Shown here in pieces: positions 1-9,900 of a stretch of 64,000 nucleotides of DNA (within the stretch, counting starts at the first letter, position 1; the number at the start of each line of letters is the position of its first letter). A model generated the notes under the pieces. That model worked only from the letters and a program-made list of their open reading frames with translations, searched no databases and was not told the origin of the DNA. The stretch comes from Eutreptiella sp. 'Long Island Sound 2002'. Taxonomy: Eukaryota > Euglenozoa > Euglenophyceae > Eutreptiales > Eutreptiaceae. The DNA lies in the NCBI GenBank assembly GCA_964036045.1, contig OZ038378.1, positions 22,864,441 to 22,928,440 of the forward strand. The letters run 5' to 3'. Made by a program: the position numbers and the translations under genes.

Positions 1-2067
1 AGAGAGATTATTGGAGGCGATCACAATGCGGTACAACACTTAGTGAGCAAGCTGAGTATGGGACAAGTGGCCGCTCGAATTTGGACTGAAGTGCAGAAGG
101 GCAAAGCGAAAGAGATGCTGCTGGTGGCTCTGCGGAAGTGTGGCCGGCTGGGCGAGAAAACATCTGTGGTATGAGAGATGCACGATGAGACCACCGTTGT
201 CAGTCCTTTGCGTACCTGTGGCCTGTCAAACACTGTATCCCTGCCAGGACTCAATCTGGAAAAATTGGAGACCGCTGGTCTCATTACTGCAGATATCTGG
301 TGGCCGCGTGGCTGAGTTTATTGACACCTTTGAGAAGACTGCCGGTGAAGGTATTATGTCCTCTGAGCACCTGTTTTCGTCGTCTTTTGGTGTTCATGGG
401 AACTGCAGTGCCCAAATTCGATGCGACCCTAATTTTTGCACTGCAGTGCTCAACCCATACACTCTGCGGCCGTTGACGGGACTGCATGGCGACCAGATGG
501 ATGAAATACTGCTGTACATGGCTGGAGATGGGGCCAAGATCGCAGGACTACATGCCAAGGCCAGACTGTTGAAGCGGGACCGCCTGTGGGAGATGCTGTA
601 CCTTCACCCGGACAACACGCTCATCCATCCTTCTCGACGTATGTTTATGGGGCGGCTGGCGCGATCGCTGTTGACCCCCCCCCCCCCGAACCCACGACGT
701 AAGGCTGTTTCGATCCCAGTGGTACCAGTGATCTCCTGTTCTAACAGTGAACGTGCATGAAATGCAAAGAGTCCGCAAACTGCTTGCAAAGTCGCCGAGG
801 GCCGCCAAATTGTCACTGGGGAAATGGACCTGGAGTGCCGAAAATCCCTTACCAAGCTGGGACACTATCCAGAAAGCACCGCTGTGGCAGGATGAGGAAT
901 GGGCTGACCTGAGGATTGCGCTGGCAAGGCCTGTCAAGGAAACTGCAGTGACAACGACTGATGGGGAGAAATCAACAACTATCTGGCTCAACAAGCCGCA
1001 GGATGGGACTGAAGCAACCGGAGCTCGGGCAGAGGCAATTGCGTTGGTTCCTGGCAAGGCCATGCCGTATACGATTGCATTGAGGGAGTACAAAGCGGTA
1101 TGCAACCATTAGGCATAAGAAACGGATCGATTTCGCATTGCTGGTCACTTTAGGCACTGCAGTGCCCATCTGTAATGAAATGTGCTTTTGACAACAGGTC
1201 TTCATTGAGTGTACGAAGGAACAAATGGACGATATCCATCCCCTGGTGCTGAAGGTTGCTGCGAAGTTGGTACCTGTGGCTATTGGTGGAATGGCGGCCG
1301 ATGTTAAGTTCCTGGTTAATCAATTGCGCGACTCTGAGGAGTGTGGAGGCTGGCAGTATATTATGACCTCTTTTTTTGATCAGGCAGTCGGTCACGCGAC
1401 CTATCGGTTCGAGGAGAGGACTATTTGCTTCTGTGTCCCCGACAAGTTTAGGGTGAAGGTCCCGAATATTTTCATTTGCGATCAGGGTGCATACGGCAGC
1501 ACCATTGGTCTGGCAGCGGCTGGTTGGCTCCTGCGTGTGCTTGGTATTGTTCCCCGACGCGACAGACAGTCCGAGGATGAAGTCTGGCTCCTGCTTTTGA
1601 CAGCATCGGCTGTATTGCCAGCACAGCTCTTGTCCTGCCTTCCTGAGTCCCCCTGTCTGGCAGCTTGCTTCACTGGGCGCCAGGGTTTGTTTAACGAATT
1701 CTGTGACCAGCTAGCGGCGTATGTGCAGGAGATGGACTGTGTCTACTTGGTTAACTGGGACGCTTGGATGCCAAGGATTAGGGACTGTATGCCAGTTGTG
1801 GTGCAGCGGCCTGGGGAAGGGGAAGATGAGGAGGGGGGGGACGATGTGGAGGAAGAGGAGGATGACGAGATCGTGATGGTCGGTGGTGACAGCAAGAAGA
1901 GGAGCACCCCCAGCAAGAAGAAGCCGTCCTCCGACGACACTGGGGATGAGGTTGATGATCCCCCCAAAAGGCCAGCCAAAAAGGCCAAGGACAGTACCCC
2001 CCTCAATATGTTTCGCGCCAAAGTAGGTCAGGCCAAGGGTAAGAAGGCTCCACCAAAGAAGAAGTAG
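1..2067 (+). CDS. Unrecognised multi-exon gene, 3' part, with acidic and Lys-rich C-terminal tail
   Basis: The gene enters from the left edge and ends at TAG 2065-2067. I assemble exons 1-168, 248-350, 447-638, 748-1097 and 1198-2067; reading phase is kept through all four junctions (phases 0, 1, 1, 0), giving 560 codons plus stop. Donors are GTATGA, GTATTA, GTATGT and GTATGC; all acceptors end in AG. The acceptor of exon 2 is uncertain: 293 is an equally in-frame alternative to 248. The first ~490 residues are an ordinary globular mixture with no motif I recognise. The last ~85 residues switch to an Asp/Glu run (about 1816-1870) followed by Ser/Lys-rich blocks such as KKRSTPSKKKPSSDD and PPKRPAKKAKD, ending in PPKKK. 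Such tails are typical of nuclear, chromatin- or nucleolus-associated proteins, so nuclear location is an inference. No function is assigned. Confidence is for a real spliced gene, not for its role. Confidence 0.72.
169..247 (+). other. Intron (79 bp, alternative end at 292)
   Basis: GTATGA donor after codon GTG at 166-168. The acceptor CCTGCCAG ends at 247. A second acceptor, TTACTGCAG ending at 292, is also phase 0 and would remove 15 further residues. The sequence alone does not decide between them. Confidence 0.55.
351..446 (+). other. Intron (96 bp) with two CTGCAG palindromes, one forming the acceptor
   Basis: GTATTA donor at 351; the acceptor GCACTGCAG ends at 446, phase 1. One palindrome copy lies at 395-416 and a second at 433-454, whose central CTGCAG supplies the 3' splice site itself. 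Confidence 0.65.
395..416. repeat. CTGCAG-centred palindromic element, copy 1
   Basis: One of five 22-bp copies of an imperfect palindrome with consensus arms TTTGGGCACTG and CAGTGCCCAAA. This copy has CATGGGAACTG as left arm and a perfect right arm. It lies within the intron at 351-446. Confidence 0.7.
433..454. repeat. CTGCAG-centred palindromic element, copy 2 (spans a splice acceptor)
   Basis: Core GCACTGCAGTGC at 438-449 with T-rich left flank. The AG of CTGCAG is the 3' splice site of the intron ending at 446, and the right arm reads into the exon. Confidence 0.6.
639..747 (+). other. Intron (109 bp) with a long C run
   Basis: GTATGT donor at 639 and acceptor TTCTAACAG ending at 747, phase 1 (the split codon becomes CTG). 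It contains a homopolymer of about 14 C near 676-689. No palindrome copy is present. Confidence 0.7.
1098..1197 (+). other. Intron (100 bp) with CTGCAG palindrome
   Basis: GTATGC donor at 1098 and acceptor TGACAACAG ending at 1197, phase 0. The palindrome copy at 1149-1170 (core GGCACTGCAGTGCC) occupies its middle. Confidence 0.75.
1149..1170. repeat. CTGCAG-centred palindromic element, copy 3
   Basis: TTTAGGCACTG / CAGTGCCCATC arms around CTGCAG at 1157-1162, inside the intron at 1098-1197. Confidence 0.7.
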
Positions 2068-2193
2068 ACTGCGTTGTGCGGTTGGCACTGCCTGTGACCA
2101 TGTCAGTAGTTTTTTCGCCTCGATTTGCACACTGTCGCGCGTCCTGTTCTATGCAGGTGTGAGACTGGTGCCCTTTTTTCATGTTTTGGTAAT

Positions 2194-2215
2194 TTTGGGC
2201 GCTGCAGTGCCCAAA
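2194..2215. repeat. CTGCAG-centred palindromic element, copy 4
   Basis: The best copy: arms TTTGGGCGCTG and CAGTGCCCAAA with one mismatch, 127 bp past the stop codon. It may be in a 3' UTR or in an unrecognised intron there. Confidence 0.75.
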
Positions 2216-2523
2216 CTCAGCGACTCGCCCTTTTTTTACCCCTGCTGGGCCATTTCTTTTGCAGGCATTGTTGTTGTCATTTATTATTGGATTGCCTGCA
2301 CTGGCGGCGCCTCCGTTGTTGGTCGGCACCACGGGTGGTGCATCATTCTTGACGCTTCGCATACAATCACAGTGACTGGGTCAGCAGACGCGGTAACAAA
2401 AAGCAAACCAGACTTTTGCATGTGTTTGCGTGTCGTCCTCCTTGCTTCATTTTTTAGGTTGCATTTTACGGCATGGTTTGAAATGCAGCAGCGGATGATT
2501 TGGAAGAATTGGATTTTTCTTTG

Positions 2524-2545
2524 GATGGACACTGCAGTGCCCAAA
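2524..2545. repeat. CTGCAG-centred palindromic element, copy 5
   Basis: GATGGACACTG / CAGTGCCCAAA arms around CTGCAG at 2532-2537, in the flank between the two genes. Confidence 0.7.
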
Positions 2546-5461
2546 TTTGAAGGGGATACATGACTTTTGACTGGCACATGTTGTACCCCCTACACACAGT
2601 CATTTTGGACAATTTACACGTTTTTGGGGGTGTTCTCTGCAAAGCACAATCGTGCAATTTTTCAAAGTGGTTTTTCAGCCCCCGTTTTGGGGTGGTACCC
2701 ATTTGGGAACTGTGGCAATTTTGCTACGTGCGTATAGGGCCGCCTAAGACAAAAGCAAGCAAAGGAAAGAGAGAAGAATTCTACCGCTAGAATTCGTCGC
2801 CAATGAAAAGAGGTTGGACCAGGTAGAAAGCGAAGTGCTCTTCATCTGAAAACAACATACAAACACTGTAAACGCACACATCATTCGAAGTACAGTCCAA
2901 GAAGCGGCACTCCCCAACCACCAAGGTCTTAGATACCCTTTAGGTAGACCAAGGAATATTCCACAGTAGAGGCGACTACTTCTGAGTCCTCTACGTAGCC
3001 ATAGGATACAAGTCGGAGAACGTTGCCCATGGGAAATCACGATGATACTCCCCATGCGAAGTCCGAAATTGCTGCGCCATGTAAGCATTTGTCACGCGAT
3101 GGGTGGCCAGACAGAGAGAGGATTTGACACTCCCCCCCTCAAAACACATCACCGACGGAACCACATTGACGGGTTGGGAGCCTAGATGTGAATGACTAGC
3201 ACGTGTAGAAAAACAACGGCTCCACCCACAATTGGGTGAGGGAGAAACAGGGCGTTGGAAGGGTGATCTAGACGAAGTTGAGCATCCCGCGATAGATGGG
3301 AAGGGTTGGGAAGAGAGCGGTACCAAAATCGACAGAAGAGGAAAGAAGAGGACAATAGGAGGAAGATAAAGAGGAAGATATGAGAAGGAGCAAAATCTAC
3401 CAGAGAGACAGGAAGTAGATAGGAGGAAAGAACTGCAGGGTCAAGGTGGGAGGGGCAGTTGGCGCGCCAAAAAGCGACCACTGTACCAAATAGACAAGTT
3501 ACTTACAAAGACATATGGACATAAACTTGGAGAAATGGATAGGATATCATAAGAAAGAGCCAAAGCCTAAAAATCCAGCGAAAGAGAAGTAAATAGCAAA
3601 AATTGATCACTAGCAAGAGAGAGAATAGTTCGCCAAAGCAAGACATGCAAAAGCTGTGCAGAATAAAGACTAGCCATAAACACGGTGATTGGATATAACC
3701 AGTTCACGAGGGGGAAGAAGCCGCGCAAGAACGAAGTTCAAGAGAAGAGATCCCGAACCCAACTTAAAAATAGCTTAGCATAATTCCCAGTTCTCACGTG
3801 TTCTCTAGAGGCAACTCTAGATGATAGAGAATGGTAGAAGAATACGGAAGTTCTGAGCCCAGGAATCAAAGAAAGAGGCGAGTAGGGGAAACCCCCATGA
3901 AAAAAAGAGGGGAGATAAATGAACCAAAGGCGCATAAAGACAGCCAAAATGCAAAAAGGCAAAGCCAAAGATAGCCCCAGAGGGAAGAATAAGTGGAAGA
4001 AGGTAGAGATTATTGAAAGAAATCACCAGAAACACAATAGATGCGATACGGATAGAAGTTTTTGGAAAAAGGATAGATCATAGCAAGGTAAAGCATAGGT
4101 CAAGAGAAAGAGCTCCCCATCCAAATAGCAGGAATAGGGGGCCGATGACTTATCCACAAAGAGAAGAGATAACATAAGAAAGACAAGTACATAGAAAAAT
4201 GCTCAAACGATGCCTCCACGTTGGAGGATGAAAATGTGAGAATCAACGTCAAAATAAAATAGAGTCATCAAGGGGCGGAATTTTAACAAACTCAGGAAGC
4301 CAGCTCCCCAGAGATGGAAGATGGCGGCTTGGAAGAGGGCAATGAAACTTGAAACTGCGCCCTGGCCTGAAAAAGCCCAGAGTAAATGGCTTATTAAGCA
4401 AAATGGCACATAAAGTAGCCCTACACAACCAAGGGTGCAGCAGGGGAAGAATTACCGCCTTTGGCGGCATGGGTGCACCCCAGCCTCGCAAGGCGGTGTG
4501 CGCTTTCCCCATTGATAGAAAATAGAGGCGAAACATTTGCAATAAGAGGAAAACACGAGTAAAACCCATAGGTTCAGATAGATTCCTAATAGATTTTCGC
4601 CAATCCGAGATAGTGAACAAGGGGAGAAAAAGTAGAATAAAGCTAGAGAATCCATGAAGGACTCAGAACAAAAAGAAAGAGCAGAGGATTCGAAAGAACC
4701 AAATACAGATAAATCATTACCACCAGAAGTGAAGAAGGATAATTCTAGATGAGGGTGAAAATTGTTGATAGAATAGATCCAAAAAAACACCCGCAGAGAA
4801 GATCCCTTCACAACAGACTAACAAGGCAAAAGAAGCCAAACCATTAGCTTGGGCGCTAATTGTATAGTGGAAGTAAGTTTCAAATAAGCCCACTCGGACC
4901 CATTGAGAAACCATCCAGATTAATTCAACTGTTAATCACAGGATCCAAAGTAGGGAAGAATAATGCGATGATTGGGCAGCATAAATCGCAGTCAAAAGTG
5001 CGCTTAGTACCCAAAGAGGTAGGGAAGAACACAAATAAACTTGCGCGACCACCGTAATACACTGTGGTCGAAAGAGCAAAGAGGAATGGAATCTCTAGTT
5101 GATGTATCTAAAAGAAGCATAGCCGAAGTTTTAAGCATTCAAGGCCCAGTCTAGGCAAGCTGCCAATCTTACTTCATGGGCCCCGCGCCAGTTATTGGTT
5201 CTATGGGGGCTTCTCGATGATTTTATTTGGATTTGGCCCATCCCCTCTATTAATTGCGACAACGTTTGCATATTTTCTTGCTCCCTCAATTTCCTAGGTA
5301 TTTCATCTAGATCAAGCTAAGGTTCTGACTTTATGTTTTTATTTCCGCTCTTTTCTCTGTTACTGTGAAACCTAGCCTTTGATTTGCTGGCTTTGCTATT
5401 ATTGGCTGATTGTATTTTTCGGCTATTTTTTCTAGGATGCCAATTCTATTTTATTCTTTGC

Positions 5462-6266
5462 CATTTTCCTGTGCTGTTTTTGGCATGCCTTCTTGTAGAT
5501 TCCCATAGCTTCACCTCTCTTCTGCTAATCCTTCTCTCTCTAGATTTTTCCCGTCTTTTGCTAATAGCTTTAGCATTACAAGGGCATGCTCTTGATATTC
5601 GTGGTAATGGGCCCCGGTTCTACTAGCTATTTCAGAGCTTGCTCACATTATTTCTTTGGTTCTTCATAAGCACCTAGTCTTCCCCTTTTATCTTGTTCTT
5701 CTTCTCAAAATTAGGCGCAGGAACTGCTGGTCATTATTTCCCATTCCTCTATCGCGCAATCTCCTTCTCTCACCTATTTTCCCTCTCTTATAACGGCTTA
5801 GCAAATATGGTCTTCCTCTATATTGCTTTGCCGCTTTTCTTATCCTCTATCTCTTCCCCCTTTATTTTCTTGTGCTGTTTTGGGCATGCCTTCTTGTAGA
5901 TTCCCATAGCTTCACCTCTCTTCTGCTAATCCTTCTCTCTCTAGATTTTTCCCGTCTTTTGCTAATAGCTCTAGCATTACAAGGGCATGCTCTTGATATT
6001 CGTGGTAATGGGCCCCGGTTCTACTAGCTATTTCAGAGCTTGCTCACATTATTCCTTTGGTTCTTCATAAACGCCTAGTCTTCCCCTTTTATCTTGTTCT
6101 TCTTCTCAAAGTTAGGCGCAGGAACTGCTGGTCATTATTTCCCATTCCTCTATCGCGCAATCTCCTTCTCTAACCTATTTTTCCTCTCTTATAACGGCTT
6201 AGCAAATATGGTCTTCCTCTATATTGCTTTGCCGCTTTTCTTATCCTCTATCTCTTCCCCCTTTTC
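5462..6266. repeat. Tandem duplication of about 401 bp (two copies)
   Basis: Copy 1 is about 5462-5862 and copy 2 about 5863-6266. The anchor GTGCTGTTTT starts at 5471 and again at 5872. I count roughly eight differences, so about 98% identity. Both copies are pyrimidine-rich on the + strand and contain no convincing gene. The same C/T-rich DNA continues to about 6540. Confidence 0.85.
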
Positions 6267-6770
6267 CTCCTTTTATACCCTAATCTCTATCTAGCCATTG
6301 CTGGCTTTATGGTATTTCTATGGCCATTGGTTCCACTCTCATTGGCTCTACCTGCTCTCTTCCAGCTTTTTTATTACCTCTTCCACCTCTCTCCTCTTTT
6401 TATCCTCTTTCTCCCTCAGTCTCTCTCCTCTCTCCCTACTCACCGCTTTCCTTCTAGCTTCTCAATTCTTGTGGGCTAACCTCCTCCTCGCACTCCTACA
6501 TTTCTCCGATTGCTTCTCACGCCCCTCTACGGCCCTATCTCAAGGCTCTCTTCTAGTGCGGGCCTAGTGATTACTTTCATCGGCAGGACCTTTGTCTTGT
6601 GCAGCGTCGCTTTTCCACTGTGCTCGCTGAGAGAAATGGATGCCCAAGTGGATGCTCTTCTGAATCTTTGGGGTGGTCACTGGTTTGGGAATGGGTCATG
6701 TGGGAACAACTTCAGCTTTGTTTTCTGGTCGGGTCCCTCGCAAGGATTCCTTCATTGCCTTTGTACGTAG

Positions 6771-6971
6771 GGTCGATGATCTCCACCGTGACAGAGGTGC
6801 AGTTCTCATGGACTGGATTGGGCATGGGAATGGTGTGTGTGGTGTGCTCAGTGATGTACCAGCTGTACAATGCACACCTGCAGAATCAGCATGACATCCA
6901 TCCTATGCTGCTGCTGTACTATGAGGCCCCGTACACAGTAGCATGTGCCATGATGGGAGCGGCCGCTTTAG
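6771..6971 (+). CDS. Transporter exon A (two membrane segments)
   Basis: Acceptor TTGTACGTAG ends at 6770; the donor after G6971 is GTGTGT. Membrane segments are around LGMGMVCVVCSVMYQLY and VACAMMGAAALG. The residues just before (PLYVG) also fit the family, so the true acceptor may be further left. Confidence 0.78.
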
Positions 6972-9900
6972 GTGTGTTCCGTGTATGTGTATGCATGACA
7001 TGCTGAGTACCCAGTGTTGCTGAGAAGCCGATGTGGCTTCACCAAGATCGTTCTTTCCTGCACTCTGTTGCAGGTCTTTCTGTTATGCTGCACATTGAAA
7101 GGATATGACAGGCATTGGGCGATTAGGGGAGGCTCAGTGTGGGTTCTAGACGTGCCGCAGGTGACGTTCAGGCCATAGTCGCCTATCGCCTTATGAGGGG
7201 GGCGTTTTAGATCTCCAGGGACCCATGTCGCAAGGGGCTGGGTTCTCTTGCTGCTGGAGGCAATTGTTGGTTGTAGCCACAATCTCCAGGTGTCGTTCGG
7301 TCAGATTTCGGCGCCCTCAGATGACTTATGAGTCACATTTATTGGTTACATGAGCCCTGGTGCACTTTCCTGGTTTCTTTTGGGGTAGGTACACTGCTGT
7401 TGATTGGCCTGCTGTCCCAAAGCTCAGGTTGTCAAGGCTATCGAAGGTTGTAGTCTTATAGAGGGTTGTGGACGGATGTAAAGAGCTGCAGAGGGGTGCC
7501 AAGGGGAATGGAGGATTGCCCGCATCCCTGTCTTGAGATAATCAGCAAATCGCCCCTAGTCCGTCCATCAAGCATACTATGGCAGCATGGTGTGTGGAAA
7601 CGTCTGTGAGCTGGTCCAATGACAAGGGCACCACAGATAAATCTTTGGTTGACTGCACACCAAGAGTCACTTCGGCAACCCCCAATAACCAGCCCTCTAT
7701 AGCCTCCAATGCTCTATGCAACCTTCCACAATCTTTGCTGACCCACTCTGTTTACCTGGACCCTACCAATTGTGATGAACCAATATAGCACGTCTGTCAT
7801 ATTGCCCCGTTGGCCAAAGCCAGAGTGGTGTTCCTCTATAGTGGGCAGAAGGCGCCCCGTTGTAGTGTTGCCCCATGGTAATGTTCGGTTTTTGACTCCA
7901 ATTGACCCCAGATGGTGGCATTTATGGTGTGGAAATGTTGGGGGGCTGGGTCAGGGGGCCGAAGGGATCCGGAAGAGCGGGGGCGCAAGGGGCGCCTCTG
8001 ATCATGTACTGACCAGCCGAAAAAAAAACCCCTTGGTTCACTTGCACTTCATGGCGTGACACCATGTAGAAATCCAGGCAAGAAACAAGAAGAAAGAAGG
8101 GGGTGAATAAAGACAGAGTCCTGTGTGTGGTCGACGACAGGAAAGCACTGGCTTCTTCAGGGCCGAAACCCAATGAAAATCAACAACATGCAGAATGTTC
8201 GAAAGGTCTCCGCCATCAAGAAGATTGGCGTGCAAACAAAACAGTGCGTTGCTAACGTTAGGCTCGAGGTGGGGGCACTTCTGAGGGCAGGTTGGGCGGA
8301 CAGGTGCATCCTTCCTAGGCTGAGAATGCACGCCCGGTAATTATGACAAACATGGGAGCGGGGGCCGCATGCTCCCCACCTGATACCGGCATGGTTTCCT
8401 TGTTAGGAGAAACCTCACGAACAGAGGAGGTCCCGGGTGCAGGGCTGCGCTTTCGGGGGAGGGAGGCTGGAGGGGTGTTTCAAGAGCAGCTGCAACAGCG
8501 AATACCAGCGGTTGGAAAGCGGTTTCAGTAGCCGTGCTGGCAGTTGCGAAGCGGTTGGTGCGCAATAGGGGGCGGACAGAAGATTGGGGCGGAACTGACG
8601 CGGGGAGGGGGATGCAAGTGCAGGCCTGCCCAGGTGTTGCCTTACCCCAGAGCCTGCAATAGTCCCAGAATAGTTGTGGGGTGGAACACCGAGGATTCGT
8701 TGGAACCCGGTCCCGTGACCAGCTCCCAGCGGAGTGAAGGGCCGTAGTGTGTCGCCCCTCCTTCTCCTCCACAAGTCAAGTTGGTGGAGTGATTCACAAA
8801 TGGACCCTGATACACATTTCTATGGATCACGTTGCAGGGGAGATCCCAGGGGTTGTGGATGGCAAGTACAGTTCGTTGGGCGTGAAACTGCTCCTGGTCT
8901 CAGGGCTGTTGGCAGTCACCATCAACATCTCGTCGTACATGATCATCGGGTATACTTTCCACTCCCTCCACGCCCGTGACCAGTACACCACCCTCTGTGC
9001 TTGTCAATCTCAGGGATCCACGTGCAATGGTGAAAGGGTGCTGCTCTGGCATGGCCTGTCACGCAGTGCTGGGGTTCTTCAAGGAAGGGTGGATGTGCGT
9101 CCTCTTGCCTGTTCACTGTGCAAAAAAGGTGGTGCATATGGGTTCTGCCACAACAGGGGCTGCCACATTGGAAGACGCGGTGCCGCGTTGGGGCCTCAGG
9201 CCTATGTATGTTTGTATGGATGCCTGCCAGAGTAGGGTGTGTCAAAGGGTGGTGATGTGGGAGAAAAAGTAGTGCCACTTTGGGGTGTCACACGTACTCT
9301 GCCAAAAGAGGGCGGTCCGCATTGAAAGGTCCCTGCGCTACTTCCTCCCCTTTCCATGGGCATGGAGTCAGCTGACCACATTTTCCTACCCTCCCCGGTC
9401 CTTGGGCTGTCATAACCGCATTGCTCTCTCACCAGCAAGACCCGAAACACCCATAGATGAAGCATGGTATTTCTGGTGGGGCTGGAGGAACACATAGAGG
9501 GGCAGAGGGAGTGGGATCCAATTCCACCAGCAGGCAATGCTGTTTATTATTGGGGGGTAGAAAAGGGACGGAGGGATTAGAGGCAGGGAGGGCAAATGCC
9601 AAATATGACAGCGGGATATCGTGTATGTTGTAATTCGTGAAATTTTTTTTTTGCGTTAAATGCGTGTGACAAAAAAATCGTCTAGTCGTGTAATTTTTTT
9701 TTTTTGCGGTAAGTCATGTAAGCCGGCTTACACGACTTACCGCAAAAAAAGAAATTACACGACCAGACGATTTTTTTGTTACACGCATTTACCGCAAAAA
9801 AAAATTACACGACTTGCCGCAAAAAAAAATTACACGACGTGACGATTTTTTCCTACACGCGTTTACCGCAAAAATAAAAAAATTACACGACCTTGCCGCA

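Larger units (their letters stand above)
2068..5461. other. Region without a recognisable gene; purine-rich + strand from about 3300 to 5100
   Basis: Nothing here could be matched to a protein family. The first ~680 bp hold two palindromes and T-rich DNA. From about 2745 the base composition changes, and from about 3300 to 5100 the + strand is A/G-rich with only short open frames. Around 3133-3143 the minus strand reads a G-run followed by AGTGTCAAATCC, which looks like a polypurine tract next to an LTR start, but no second LTR copy was found. The missing N-terminal exons of the downstream transporter gene should lie in this interval or in 5462-6770, but I could not identify them. Confidence 0.4.

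Noticed and set aside
3125-3150. Possible polypurine tract and LTR start on the minus strand
   Set aside because: No second LTR, primer-binding site, gag or pol sequence was found nearby; a G run followed by TGTC is weak evidence.
6298-6770. Open frames rich in Leu/Ser/Phe as first exons of the transporter
   Set aside because: They follow from the C/T-rich composition, and no TPT-family motif is present before about 6760.
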